Positions 42,721-49,574 of a DNA stretch of 64,000 nt are shown here, piece by piece. The first letter of the stretch is position 1. The number at the start of each line of letters is the position of its first letter. The stretch covers positions 434,001 through 498,000 of the forward strand of contig CAWKND010000006.1 in assembly GCA_963850915.1 (NCBI GenBank), written 5' to 3'. The notes below the pieces were generated by a model that worked only from the letters and a program-made list of their open reading frames with translations, was not told where the DNA came from and made no database searches. This DNA is from CAVTWH01 sp963850915 (GTDB lineage Bacteria > Actinomycetota > Actinomycetes > Mycobacteriales > Micromonosporaceae). A program made the position numbers and the translations under genes.

Positions 42721-44064
42721 TTAGCGGGGCGGCTGCGGGCGCGGCCGGGCGGCCACCCGGCGGGTCAGCTCGGCGCGTAGCGCTTCGTTCTGGGTGGCCG
42801 CGACGGCCCGGGACCACTCCGCATCGGCCTGCTCCACCTCGCCCGCCTGGTCGAGCAGGTCGGCGTGGGCGGCGTGCAGTGGTCCGTACCCGGTCAGTTC
42901 GCCGCTGGCCAGTACCGGCGCCAGTACGGCCAGCCCCGCCTGCGCACCGTCGGCCAGCCCGACCGCGACCGCCCGGTTCACCTCCACCACCGGCGACGGG
43001 GCCAGCCGCGCCAGCTCGCCGTACCGGGCGGCCACCGCTGACCAGTCGGTCGCGGCGAAGGTCGGTGCCGTGGCGTGCAGGGCGGCGATGGCGGCCTGGG
43101 TCTGGTACGGGCCGGGGGAGCGCAGTGCCGCCGCCCGGGACAGCAGCCGCACCGCTTCGCCGATGGCGGTGCTGTCCCAGCCGGAGCGGTCCTGCTCCGC
43201 CAGGGGTACCGGCCGGCCGGTCGGGTCGGTGCGCCCGGACGCGCGGGCGTGGTGCAGCAGCATGAGGGCGAGCAGCCCGGCACACTCGGCGTCGGCGGGC
43301 AGCAGCCCGTGCAGCAGCCGGCCCAGCCAGATCGCCTCCTCGCACAGGTCCACCCGGACCAGGCCGGTACCGGTGGCGGCTGCGTACCCCTCGTTGAAGA
43401 CCAGGTAGATGACGGCGCGTACGCCGGCCAGCCGGGGCCCGAGTGCGTCTGCTGCCGGTACCTCGAACCGGATTCCGGCTTCTTTGATCTTCCGCTTCGC
43501 CCGGACCAGCCGCTGTGCCAGCGTCGGCTCGGGCAGCACGAACGCCGCGGCGATCTCGGGTGTGCTCAATCCGGCGACGTAGCGCAGGGTCAGCGCCACC
43601 CGGACCGGCGGCGCCAGGGCCGGGTGGCAGCAGGCGAAGATCAGTTGGAGTCGGTCGTCGGGCACAGCGAACCCCTCCCGGTCGGCGCCCTCCTGGTCGG
43701 CCCCAGGCCGGGATTCGGGCGCGTACAAGCGTTGCAGCTCACTCGCGCGCTCGGCGAAGAGCCGGTCGCGCTCGATGTGGTCGAGCGCCTTGCGCCAGGC
43801 GGTCAACCGCAGCCAGCCCGGCGGGTTCGGCGGCAGCCCGCCGCGCGCCCAGGCGACGGCGGCGCTGGCAAAGGCCTCTTGCGCCGCGTCCTCGGCCAAC
43901 TGCAGGTCACCGAGGCGGCGCACCAGCGTCGCGACCACTCCGCCCCACTCCTCCCGGTAGAGGGCGGCGAGGCCGGGGACGTCAGCGCCGGGTTTGTCAG
44001 CGCCGGGTCTGTCAGCGCCGGGTTTGTCAGCGCCGGGTTTGTCAGCGCCGGGGTTGTCAGCCAA
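42721..44064 (-). CDS. ECF42-family RNA polymerase sigma factor with C-terminal TPR-like extension (copy A)
   Basis: A 447-residue sigma factor. After five GADxPGAD-type repeats, sigma region 2 (ALYREEWGGVVATLVRR, LAEDAAQEAFASA), then CCHPAL and region 4 (LSTPEIAAAFVLPEPTLAQRLVRAKRKI), then a long C-terminal helical part with YLVFNEGY, GPYQTQAAIAA and LAPSPVVEVNRAVAV. The extension is typical of ECF42, which lacks a classical anti-sigma factor; activity is thought to be set through the C-terminus. TTG at 44064 overlaps the DGPF-A stop by 8 bases. Confidence 0.9.
   Translation of the reverse strand: MADNPGADKPGADKPGADRPGADKPGADVPGLAALYREEWGGVVATLVRRLGDLQLAEDAAQEAFASAAVAWARGGLPPNPPGWLRLTAWRKALDHIERDRLFAERASELQRLYAPESRPGADQEGADREGFAVPDDRLQLIFACCHPALAPPVRVALTLRYVAGLSTPEIAAAFVLPEPTLAQRLVRAKRKIKEAGIRFEVPAADALGPRLAGVRAVIYLVFNEGYAAATGTGLVRVDLCEEAIWLGRLLHGLLPADAECAGLLALMLLHHARASGRTDPTGRPVPLAEQDRSGWDSTAIGEAVRLLSRAAALRSPGPYQTQAAIAALHATAPTFAATDWSAVAARYGELARLAPSPVVEVNRAVAVGLADGAQAGLAVLAPVLASGELTGYGPLHAAHADLLDQAGEVEQADAEWSRAVAATQNEALRAELTRRVAARPRPQPPR
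43981..44060 (-). repeat. 15-base tandem repeats at the DGPF-A stop, coding the sigma N-terminus
   Basis: Five 15-base units (plus-strand GTCAGCGCCGGGTTT and near variants) at 43981-44055, plus a partial GTCAG to 44060 that contains the DGPF-A stop. In the sigma frame they code PGADK/R repeats; the period of 15 keeps that frame open. Confidence 0.9.
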
Positions 44065-44461
44065 GGGCGGTCTGCCAGGTCATCCCGGTACGCACCGGGC
44101 GTATCTCCACCGTGCCGTAGCCGACGTTGGGCATCTTCGCCGCCCAGTCCAGTGCCGCGTCGAGGTCGGGCAGGTCCAGCAGGTAGAAGCCGAGCAGGTG
44201 CTCCTTGGTCTCGATGAACGGCCCGTCGGTGAGGATCCGTTCGCCACCGCGCAGCCGGACGCTGGTGGCGCTGGCCACGTCGGTCAGCTGTTCGGCGCCG
44301 AGCAGCGCACCGCTCTCCTTGACCGCGGTGGTGTATTCCCACCAGTTCAGCCCGCCCTCACCCGAGCGCAGCCGTGCCTCACCCGGGTCGGCTGGTTGGC
44401 CGGGTGCCTCGCCGGTCGACACCTCCACCGGGTCCGAATAGATCAACAGTGCGTACTTCAT
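44057..44461 (-). CDS. YCII/DGPF-family protein (DGPF-A)
   Basis: A 134-residue YCII-related protein starting KYALLIYSDPVEV, with the DGPF motif TDGPFIETKEHLLGFYLL near residue 80 and end YGTVEIRPV. YCII folds have a His/Asp pair; the enzyme role of DGPF proteins is not established. ATG at 44461 follows GAGGAG. First gene of the DGPF-A/ECF42-A/MFS-A cassette. Confidence 0.9.
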   Translation of the reverse strand: MKYALLIYSDPVEVSTGEAPGQPADPGEARLRSGEGGLNWWEYTTAVKESGALLGAEQLTDVASATSVRLRGGERILTDGPFIETKEHLLGFYLLDLPDLDAALDWAAKMPNVGYGTVEIRPVRTGMTWQTALG

Positions 44462-44550
44462 CCGGGTCTCCTCACACGTGTCGCCGCGCCGGCGACCCCC
44501 GTCCGCCCGCCGGTCGGCGGCGGGAGCCGGCAGCGCACTCCCTGACCTGG

Positions 44551-44578
44551 TAACGGTCGGGCCGGCCGGAAATCGACA
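44551..44578 (-). promoter_or_regulatory. Candidate ECF42-type promoter of DGPF-A
   Basis: Minus strand: TGTCGA (44578-44573), 17-base spacer, CGTTA (44555-44551), about 90 bases before the DGPF-A start. TGTCGATTTCCGG is shared exactly with the MFS-A promoter. As I recall, published ECF42 promoters have TGTCGA at -35 and CGA/CGT at -10. Confidence 0.8.
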
Positions 44579-44614
44579 CCCCGCCCTGCTTTTCTGCGAT
44601 GTACCTATGCTCTC

Positions 44615-45058
44615 GTGGTGAGCCTGAGCATCGCACCCCTGACCGACACTGAGGTCGACGCCGCCGCGGACGAGCTGGTCGCGCTGTACGCGGCGGTCGG
44701 CTGGACGGCGTACACGAAGGATCCGCGGCTGCTGGTCAAGGCGGTGCGCGGGTCGTCGTACGCGGTGGCCGCGCGCCGGGACGGGCGACTGGTCGGGCTG
44801 GCCCGGGCACTCTCCGACGACGCGACCATCTGCTACCTGCAGGACATCCTGGTGGACCCGGCGGAGCAGCGTACCGGCCTGGGCACCGCCCTGGTGCGGG
44901 CCGTGCGGGAGCGCTTTGCGGGGGTACGTCAGCAGGTGCTGCTCACCGATGACGAGCCCGGGCAGCGGGCCTTCTACGAGGCACTGGGCTTCACCGAGAT
45001 CCGTGACCTCGGCGCCGGTACCATCCGCGCCTTTGTCGTTTTTCAAGGAGGGCCGTGA
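44615..45058 (+). CDS. GNAT-family N-acetyltransferase
   Basis: A 147-residue acetyltransferase: SYAVAARRDGRLVGLARAL strand pair, LQDILVDPAEQRTGLGTALV with the acetyl-CoA loop QRTGLG, and FYEALGFTEIRDL at the end. GTG at 44615 or 44618 may start it. It is divergent from DGPF-A across 153 bases and stands upstream of DGPF-C; whether it belongs to the regulon is unknown. Confidence 0.85.
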   Translation: MVSLSIAPLTDTEVDAAADELVALYAAVGWTAYTKDPRLLVKAVRGSSYAVAARRDGRLVGLARALSDDATICYLQDILVDPAEQRTGLGTALVRAVRERFAGVRQQVLLTDDEPGQRAFYEALGFTEIRDLGAGTIRAFVVFQGGP

Positions 45059-45278
45059 GGGCGGGTCTCGGGCCGCGAGCCCCTGGCGCAGCACGCCGAG
45101 TACGCAGCCGGGCGCTCTGCTGCCGGATCTCCCGCTCCAGCCCGATGGCGGCCGACATGATCTGCGCGCCGGGTCGTAGATATGGCGGGTGGCCGTTCGT
45201 CGTACCGGTGAATCCGGCGCAACCGCTGCCGGGCAGCGTGGCCCGCGAGACCCGGGCCCGACCGAGGAGGTCAGTACC

Positions 45279-45605
45279 GTGAAGTACCTGTTCCTGATCT
45301 GTACCGACGAGCCGTTCGAGGTGGACCCGGCCGAGCTGGACGTGCTGCCGTGGCTGGCCGAGATGGAGCGGCGCGGAGCGCGGCTGATCGGCAACCGGCT
45401 GCGCCCGGCCGGCGACGCGACCACCGTGCGGGTACGCGGCGGCGAGACGCTCGTCTCCGATGGCCCGTACGCCGAAACCAAGGAGCAGATGGGCGGCTTC
45501 GACGTCATCGAGTGCGCCAACCTTGACGAGGCCATCGAGCTGGCTTCGCTGCACCCGATCGCCCGATTCGGGATGATCGAGATCCGGCCGTTCTGGGACG
45601 CGTGA
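45279..45605 (+). CDS. YCII/DGPF-family protein (DGPF-C)
   Basis: A 108-residue, shorter YCII-related protein starting KYLFLICTDEPFEVD, with SDGPYAETKEQMGGF as its DGPF motif (Tyr for Phe) and end GMIEIRPFWDA. GTG at 45279 follows GAGGAGG. It overlaps the next sigma gene by 4 bases (GTGA). The 220 bases upstream hold no other gene; only a weak GGTCGT/CGTT promoter-like pair is present near 45172. Confidence 0.85.
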   Translation: MKYLFLICTDEPFEVDPAELDVLPWLAEMERRGARLIGNRLRPAGDATTVRVRGGETLVSDGPYAETKEQMGGFDVIECANLDEAIELASLHPIARFGMIEIRPFWDA

Positions 45606-46896
45606 GCGGTACCGTGCCGGGCGCCGACCCCGATCCGGGGTCGGCGCGCCGGGTGCGCGAGGTGCTCGCCGGTGTGTACGCCGACGAGTGGGGCCGCATC
45701 GTGGCCAGCCTGATCCGGCTCACCGGCGACTGGGACCTGGCTGAGGAGTGCGCGCAGGACGCCTTCGCGCGGGCGCTGGAGCGCTGGCCGGCCGACGGGG
45801 TACCCGCGAAGCCGGGTGCCTGGCTCACCACGACCGCCCGGAACCGGGCGCTGGATCGCTTGCGCCGCAATGCTGTCGAGGCGGGCAAGCTGCGGGAGGT
45901 GGCAGGAGTGCGGGAGCCTGGGCCGCCGGCGGAGCCGGAGACCGCGATTCCGGATGACCGGCTGCTGCTCATGTTCACCTGCTGCCACCCGGCGCTGGGG
46001 CTGGAGGCGCAGGTGGCGCTCACTCTGCGTACCCTGGCCGGGCTGAGTACCGGCGAGATCGCCCGTGCCTTCCTGGTCCCGGAGAAGACGATGGCGCAGC
46101 GGCTGGTACGCGCGAAGGGGAAGGTACGCAACGCCGGCATACCGTTCCGGGTACCCCCCGACCACCTGCTGCCCGAGCGCACCGGCGCGGTACTGGCCGT
46201 GCTGTACCTGCTGTTCAACGAGGGGTACTCGGCTGCCACCGGCCCTGGACTGGTGCGGGTCGATCTGTGCCGGGAGGCGATCCGGCTGGCCCGGGTACTG
46301 GCCACGCTCATGCCGGACGAACCGGAGGCGCTCGGCCTGCTGGCGCTGATGCTGTTGCAGGACAGTCGCTCCGGCGCGCGGTTGGACAGCGACGGCGAGT
46401 TCGTGCCGTTGGAGGCATGCAGGACCGCGGCGCCTGGAATGCCGACCAGATCCGCGAAGGACTGTCCATCGTGGAGCGGGCGCTGCGCCGTCGCCGGCCC
46501 GGCCCGTACCAGATCCAGGCCGCCATCGCCGCGTGCCATGCCGGAGCTGCCCGCGCACAGGACACCGACTGGGCCCAGATCGCCCTGCTGTACCAGGAGT
46601 TGGGGCGGTTGGCGCCGAGCCCGGTGGTCGAGTTGAACCGGGCGGTCGCGGTCGGCATGGCGTACGGGCCGGCGGCCGGGCTCGCGGTGCTGGACGGGCT
46701 GGGCGACGAGTCGGGCGGCGCGCTGGCCGGGTACCGGCTGCTGCCGGCCACCCGAGCCGATCTGCTCCGCCGCGCGCGCCGCTGGGGCGAGGCCGCGGTG
46801 GCCTACCGGGCAGCCCTGGCGCTGGCCGGTACCGAACCGGAGCGCCGGTACCTGGCCCGCCGGCTCGCCGAAGTCGAGGCGCACCCCCTCGACTGA
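45602..46896 (+). pseudogene. ECF42-family sigma factor (copy C), frameshifted
   Basis: GTG at 45602. Region 2 (EWGRIVASLIRLTGDWDLAEECAQDAF), CCHPAL, region 4 (LSTGEIARAFLVPEKTMAQRLVRAKGKV) and YLLFNEGY are in the first frame. At 46412-46420 the frame slips by one base lost (or two gained), after FVPLEA and before QDRGAWNADQ. The rest (GPYQIQAAIAACHAG, LAPSPVVELNRAVAVG) continues to 46896. Restored length is 431 residues. If real, a truncated protein would keep both DNA-binding regions but lose the regulatory extension. Confidence 0.8.
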
Positions 46897-46969
46897 CCCG
46901 GCCGGGGCACAATGCGGGGCAGGACAGCTCACTCGCTCACCCGCTCGCTCCGGAAAATAGGCAGAGCGG

Positions 46970-46997
46970 TGTCGAGAACCGCGCGCCGGCTCCGACT
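46970..46997 (+). promoter_or_regulatory. Candidate ECF42-type promoter of DGPF-D
   Basis: TGTCGA (46970-46975), 17-base spacer, CGACT (46993-46997), 46 bases before the DGPF-D start. Same spacing as the other three sites; the -10 is CGA rather than CGT. Confidence 0.7.
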
Positions 46998-47042
46998 GGT
47001 GCGGGAGCGGGTCGCCAGGGGTCCGCCAGAAGGGGTGTAGCC

Positions 47043-47444
47043 ATGAAGTACATGTTGATGATGAACGCGGTCCGCGACGCGCCACAGACCATCGCCGACT
47101 GGGCGCCCGAGGACTTCGCCCGGCACATCCGGTTCATGAAGAAGCTCAACGCCGATCTGGTCGCGAACGGCGAACTGGTCGACGCGCAGGGGCTGGCGAT
47201 GCCGGACGACGCCCGGGTGGTGCGCTCCGCGCCGGACGGAACCCCGATCGTCACCGACGGGCCGTTCGCGGAGGCGAAGGAGTTCCTGGTCGGGTACTGG
47301 ATCGTGGAGACCGACACGCTGGAGCGGATGTACGAGATCGCCGCCGAGGCCTCCTCGGCGCCCGGACCGGATGGCGAGCCGATGCACATGGCCATCGAGA
47401 TTCGCCAGGTGATGGCGGTGTCGCCGCCGGTGGACGCGTACTGA
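47043..47444 (+). CDS. YCII/DGPF-family protein (DGPF-D)
   Basis: A 133-residue YCII-related protein starting KYMLMMNAVRDAP, with VTDGPFAEAKEFLVGYWIVE and a C-terminal MAIEIRQVM. ATG at 47043 follows AAGGGG. Its stop and the start of the next sigma gene share one base (TGATG), giving coupled translation. Confidence 0.9.
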   Translation: MKYMLMMNAVRDAPQTIADWAPEDFARHIRFMKKLNADLVANGELVDAQGLAMPDDARVVRSAPDGTPIVTDGPFAEAKEFLVGYWIVETDTLERMYEIAAEASSAPGPDGEPMHMAIEIRQVMAVSPPVDAY

Positions 47445-48712
47445 TGCGCGGACCGGAGCTGGAGGACCTGCTGCGCGAGTTGGCGCCGCAGGTGCTCGGC
47501 ACGGTGGTGCGCTGGTTCGGCGACTTCGACGCCGCCGAGGATGCCGTCCAGGAGGCGCTGCTGGCGGCCGCGACCCAGTGGCCGGCCCAGGGGGTACCGG
47601 ACAATCCCCGGGGTTGGTTGGTGCATGTGGCCGGCCGCCGGATGACCGACCACATCCGCAGCGAGGTGGCCCGGCGCCGGCGCGAGGAGCTGGCGGCGCT
47701 GCGTGAACCGGACCGGCAGGTCGCGGCCGGCGCCGGCGAGGACGCCCCGGCCGGATATGACGACACCCTGCTGCTGCTCTTCCTGTGCTGCCACAACGCT
47801 TTGCCGCCGGCTTCGCAGATCGCGTTGACACTGCGGGCCGTCGGCGGCCTCAGCACGGCTGAGATCGCACACGCCTTCCTGGTACCGGAGGCCACCATGG
47901 CGCAGCGGATCAGCCGCGCCAAGCAGCGCCTCGCCGCATCGGGGGAACCGTTCGCCCGCCCCAAATCCGGTGAGTTGCCGGCCCGGCTCGGCGCTGTGCT
48001 GCGGGTGCTCTACCTGATTTTCAACGAGGGGTACGCGAGCAGTTCCGGTGCCCACTTCCAGCGGGTGGAGCTGGCCGGCGAGGCGATCCGGCTGACCCGG
48101 CTCGTACACCGGCTGCTGCCCGGGGACGCGGAGGTGGCCGGGCTGCTGGCGCTGCTGCTGCTGACCGACGCCCGCCGGCCGGCCCGTACCGACGCCGACG
48201 GGGTACCGGTGCCCCTCGACGAGCAGGACAGGTCGCTGTGGGACAAGGACTTCATCGCCGAAGGTGTGGCCGTGATCAGTGCTGTGCTGCCGCTGGGTAC
48301 ACCCGGCCCGTACCAGCTGCAGGCGGCCATCGCGGCGGTACACGACGAGGCGCCCACCGCCGGGGAGACCGACTGGCCGCAGATCCTTGCCCTGTACGGG
48401 CTGCTCGACCAGCTCGCCCCGTCGCCCGTGGTGACGCTGAACCGGGCGGTGGCGTTGGCCATGGTACGTGGCCCGGCAGCCGGCCTGGAACTGTTGCTGC
48501 CACTGGACTCCGACCCGCGGCTGGCCGGCCATCACCGGCTGGCCGTGGTCCGGGGCCACCTGCTGGAGATGGCCGGCGAGAACGGTACCGCGATCGAGCA
48601 GTACCGGCTGGCCGCCCGGCGTACCACCAGCCAACCCGAGCGCGACTACCTGACCGCCCGCGCCGCCCGCCTCGCCTTCGGTTCACCCGCGAACCCAGGC
48701 GTTGACACGTGA
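47444..48712 (+). CDS. ECF42-family RNA polymerase sigma factor (copy D)
   Basis: A complete 422-residue ECF42 factor: region 2 (LLRELAPQVLGTVVRWFGD, AAEDAVQEALL), CCHNAL, region 4 (LSTAEIAHAFLVPEATMAQRISRAKQRL), YLIFNEGY, then the helical extension with GPYQLQAAIAAVH and LAPSPVVTLNRAVALA. Probably autoregulated through the TGTCGA promoter before DGPF-D. The stop lies inside a promoter/operator for the next gene. Confidence 0.9.
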   Translation: MRGPELEDLLRELAPQVLGTVVRWFGDFDAAEDAVQEALLAAATQWPAQGVPDNPRGWLVHVAGRRMTDHIRSEVARRRREELAALREPDRQVAAGAGEDAPAGYDDTLLLLFLCCHNALPPASQIALTLRAVGGLSTAEIAHAFLVPEATMAQRISRAKQRLAASGEPFARPKSGELPARLGAVLRVLYLIFNEGYASSSGAHFQRVELAGEAIRLTRLVHRLLPGDAEVAGLLALLLLTDARRPARTDADGVPVPLDEQDRSLWDKDFIAEGVAVISAVLPLGTPGPYQLQAAIAAVHDEAPTAGETDWPQILALYGLLDQLAPSPVVTLNRAVALAMVRGPAAGLELLLPLDSDPRLAGHHRLAVVRGHLLEMAGENGTAIEQYRLAARRTTSQPERDYLTARAARLAFGSPANPGVDT

Positions 48713-48731
48713 CCAAATGGTCACCTATCTT
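48702..48731 (+). promoter_or_regulatory. Promoter with perfect palindromic operator before the SRPBCC gene
   Basis: TTGACA (48702-48707) and TATCTT (48726-48731) are 18 bases apart. The spacer is almost filled by GTGACCA-AA-TGGTCAC (48709-48724), a perfect 7-base inverted repeat. A repressor bound there would block RNA polymerase. The regulator (ArsR-, PadR- or TetR-type) is not adjacent. Confidence 0.8.
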
Positions 48732-48767
48732 GAACGCGTCCACACGGCTCCATGATGGGAGGCTGCC

Positions 48768-49232
48768 ATGACCACCAGCACCACACCGCCCGCGGCCGGC
48801 GCTCTGACCACGCAGGTCTACCAGGTGTACATCCGGGCCAGCGCCGAGCAGATCTGGCAGGCGATCGTCGACCCGGAGTTCACCGTGAACTACTTCCACG
48901 GTGCCCGGATCACCATCACCAACGAGCGGCAGCTGGCCTACGGCCCGAACGGCGACCTGTGGGGCGACGGCGCGGTCACCGTCTTCGACCCACCGCACAA
49001 GTTGGTGCACGAGTGGCGCTCGCTGTACGACAGTGAATTGGCTGCCGAGCAGGCGAGCCGGATCACCTGGGAGATCGAGCCGCAGGACGGCGGGTACTGC
49101 CTGCTCACGGCGGTGCACGACAACCTCGACGGCGCGCCCCGCACCGCGGCCAGTGTTGCCGGCCCCGGCTGGATGATGGTGCTGTCCGGCCTCAAGACGC
49201 TGTTGGAGACGGGTACCCCGCTGCGCTCCTGA
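48768..49232 (+). CDS. SRPBCC/AHSA1-type START-fold protein
   Basis: A 154-residue helix-grip protein of the activator-of-Hsp90 homologue group: VYIRASAEQIWQAIVDPEF at the N-terminus, LVHEWRSLYDS in the middle, and the C-terminal helix GPGWMMVLSGLKTLLE. Such proteins bind hydrophobic ligands and often sit with ArsR or DGPF genes. ATG at 48768 follows GGGAGG. It has its own promoter and terminator. Confidence 0.85.
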   Translation: MTTSTTPPAAGALTTQVYQVYIRASAEQIWQAIVDPEFTVNYFHGARITITNERQLAYGPNGDLWGDGAVTVFDPPHKLVHEWRSLYDSELAAEQASRITWEIEPQDGGYCLLTAVHDNLDGAPRTAASVAGPGWMMVLSGLKTLLETGTPLRS

Positions 49233-49259
49233 GCCCCGGTCACTTCCCCTGGCCGGCTG

Positions 49260-49293
49260 CCGGTCGCGGCCTGGTACGCCGACCCGCGACCGG
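49260..49293 (+). terminator. Stem-loop after the SRPBCC gene
   Basis: CCGGTCGCGG (49260-49269) pairs perfectly with CCGCGACCGG (49284-49293) around a 14-base loop, 28 bases after the stop. Confidence 0.6.
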
Positions 49294-49342
49294 GACAGGC
49301 CGTGCCACGCGCCGCCCGGCACTCCATCGCGGGCATGACGCG

Positions 49343-49364
49343 CTGTCCTCCCCGGGGAGGACAG
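49343..49364. repeat. 22-base perfect palindrome
   Basis: CTGTCCTCCCC followed directly by GGGGAGGACAG. Perfect symmetry without spacer, about 210 bases before the methyltransferase start. It may be a protein site or a hairpin. Confidence 0.65.
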
Positions 49365-49574
49365 CCATGGATCCGTGGATGGACGCGCCCGGATCGGCTG
49401 GATCCCTACCGTGGAGCCAGTTGGCCGCGGTGTCCACTGGCGACGCTCCTGCCCCCGACCCCGGGAACACTTCCCGACGAGTCGGGATCGCAGTCCCTGG
49501 TGCCTGTGACACCGGGCGGCCGACGCTGGAGACCCGGCGGCCACTCGGCTGGCGGAGACGGTGGGGGAGGCGTG

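Larger units (their letters stand above)
49233..49574. other. 342-base region without a gene
   Basis: It holds a terminator-like stem, a 22-base perfect palindrome (listed separately) and no open frame with a believable start. The last bases carry the GGGGGAGG ribosome site of the next gene. Confidence 0.6.

Noticed and set aside
45172..45205. ECF42 promoter before DGPF-C
   Set aside because: Only GGTCGT with a 16-base gap to CGTT is found; it matches 4 of 6 -35 bases and the spacing differs from the four better sites.
44057..46912. A 951-codon minus-strand frame running into DGPF-A
   Set aside because: Only the last 134 codons (from 44461) code the DGPF protein; the rest is antisense to GNAT, DGPF-C and the ECF42-C gene and lacks domain sense.
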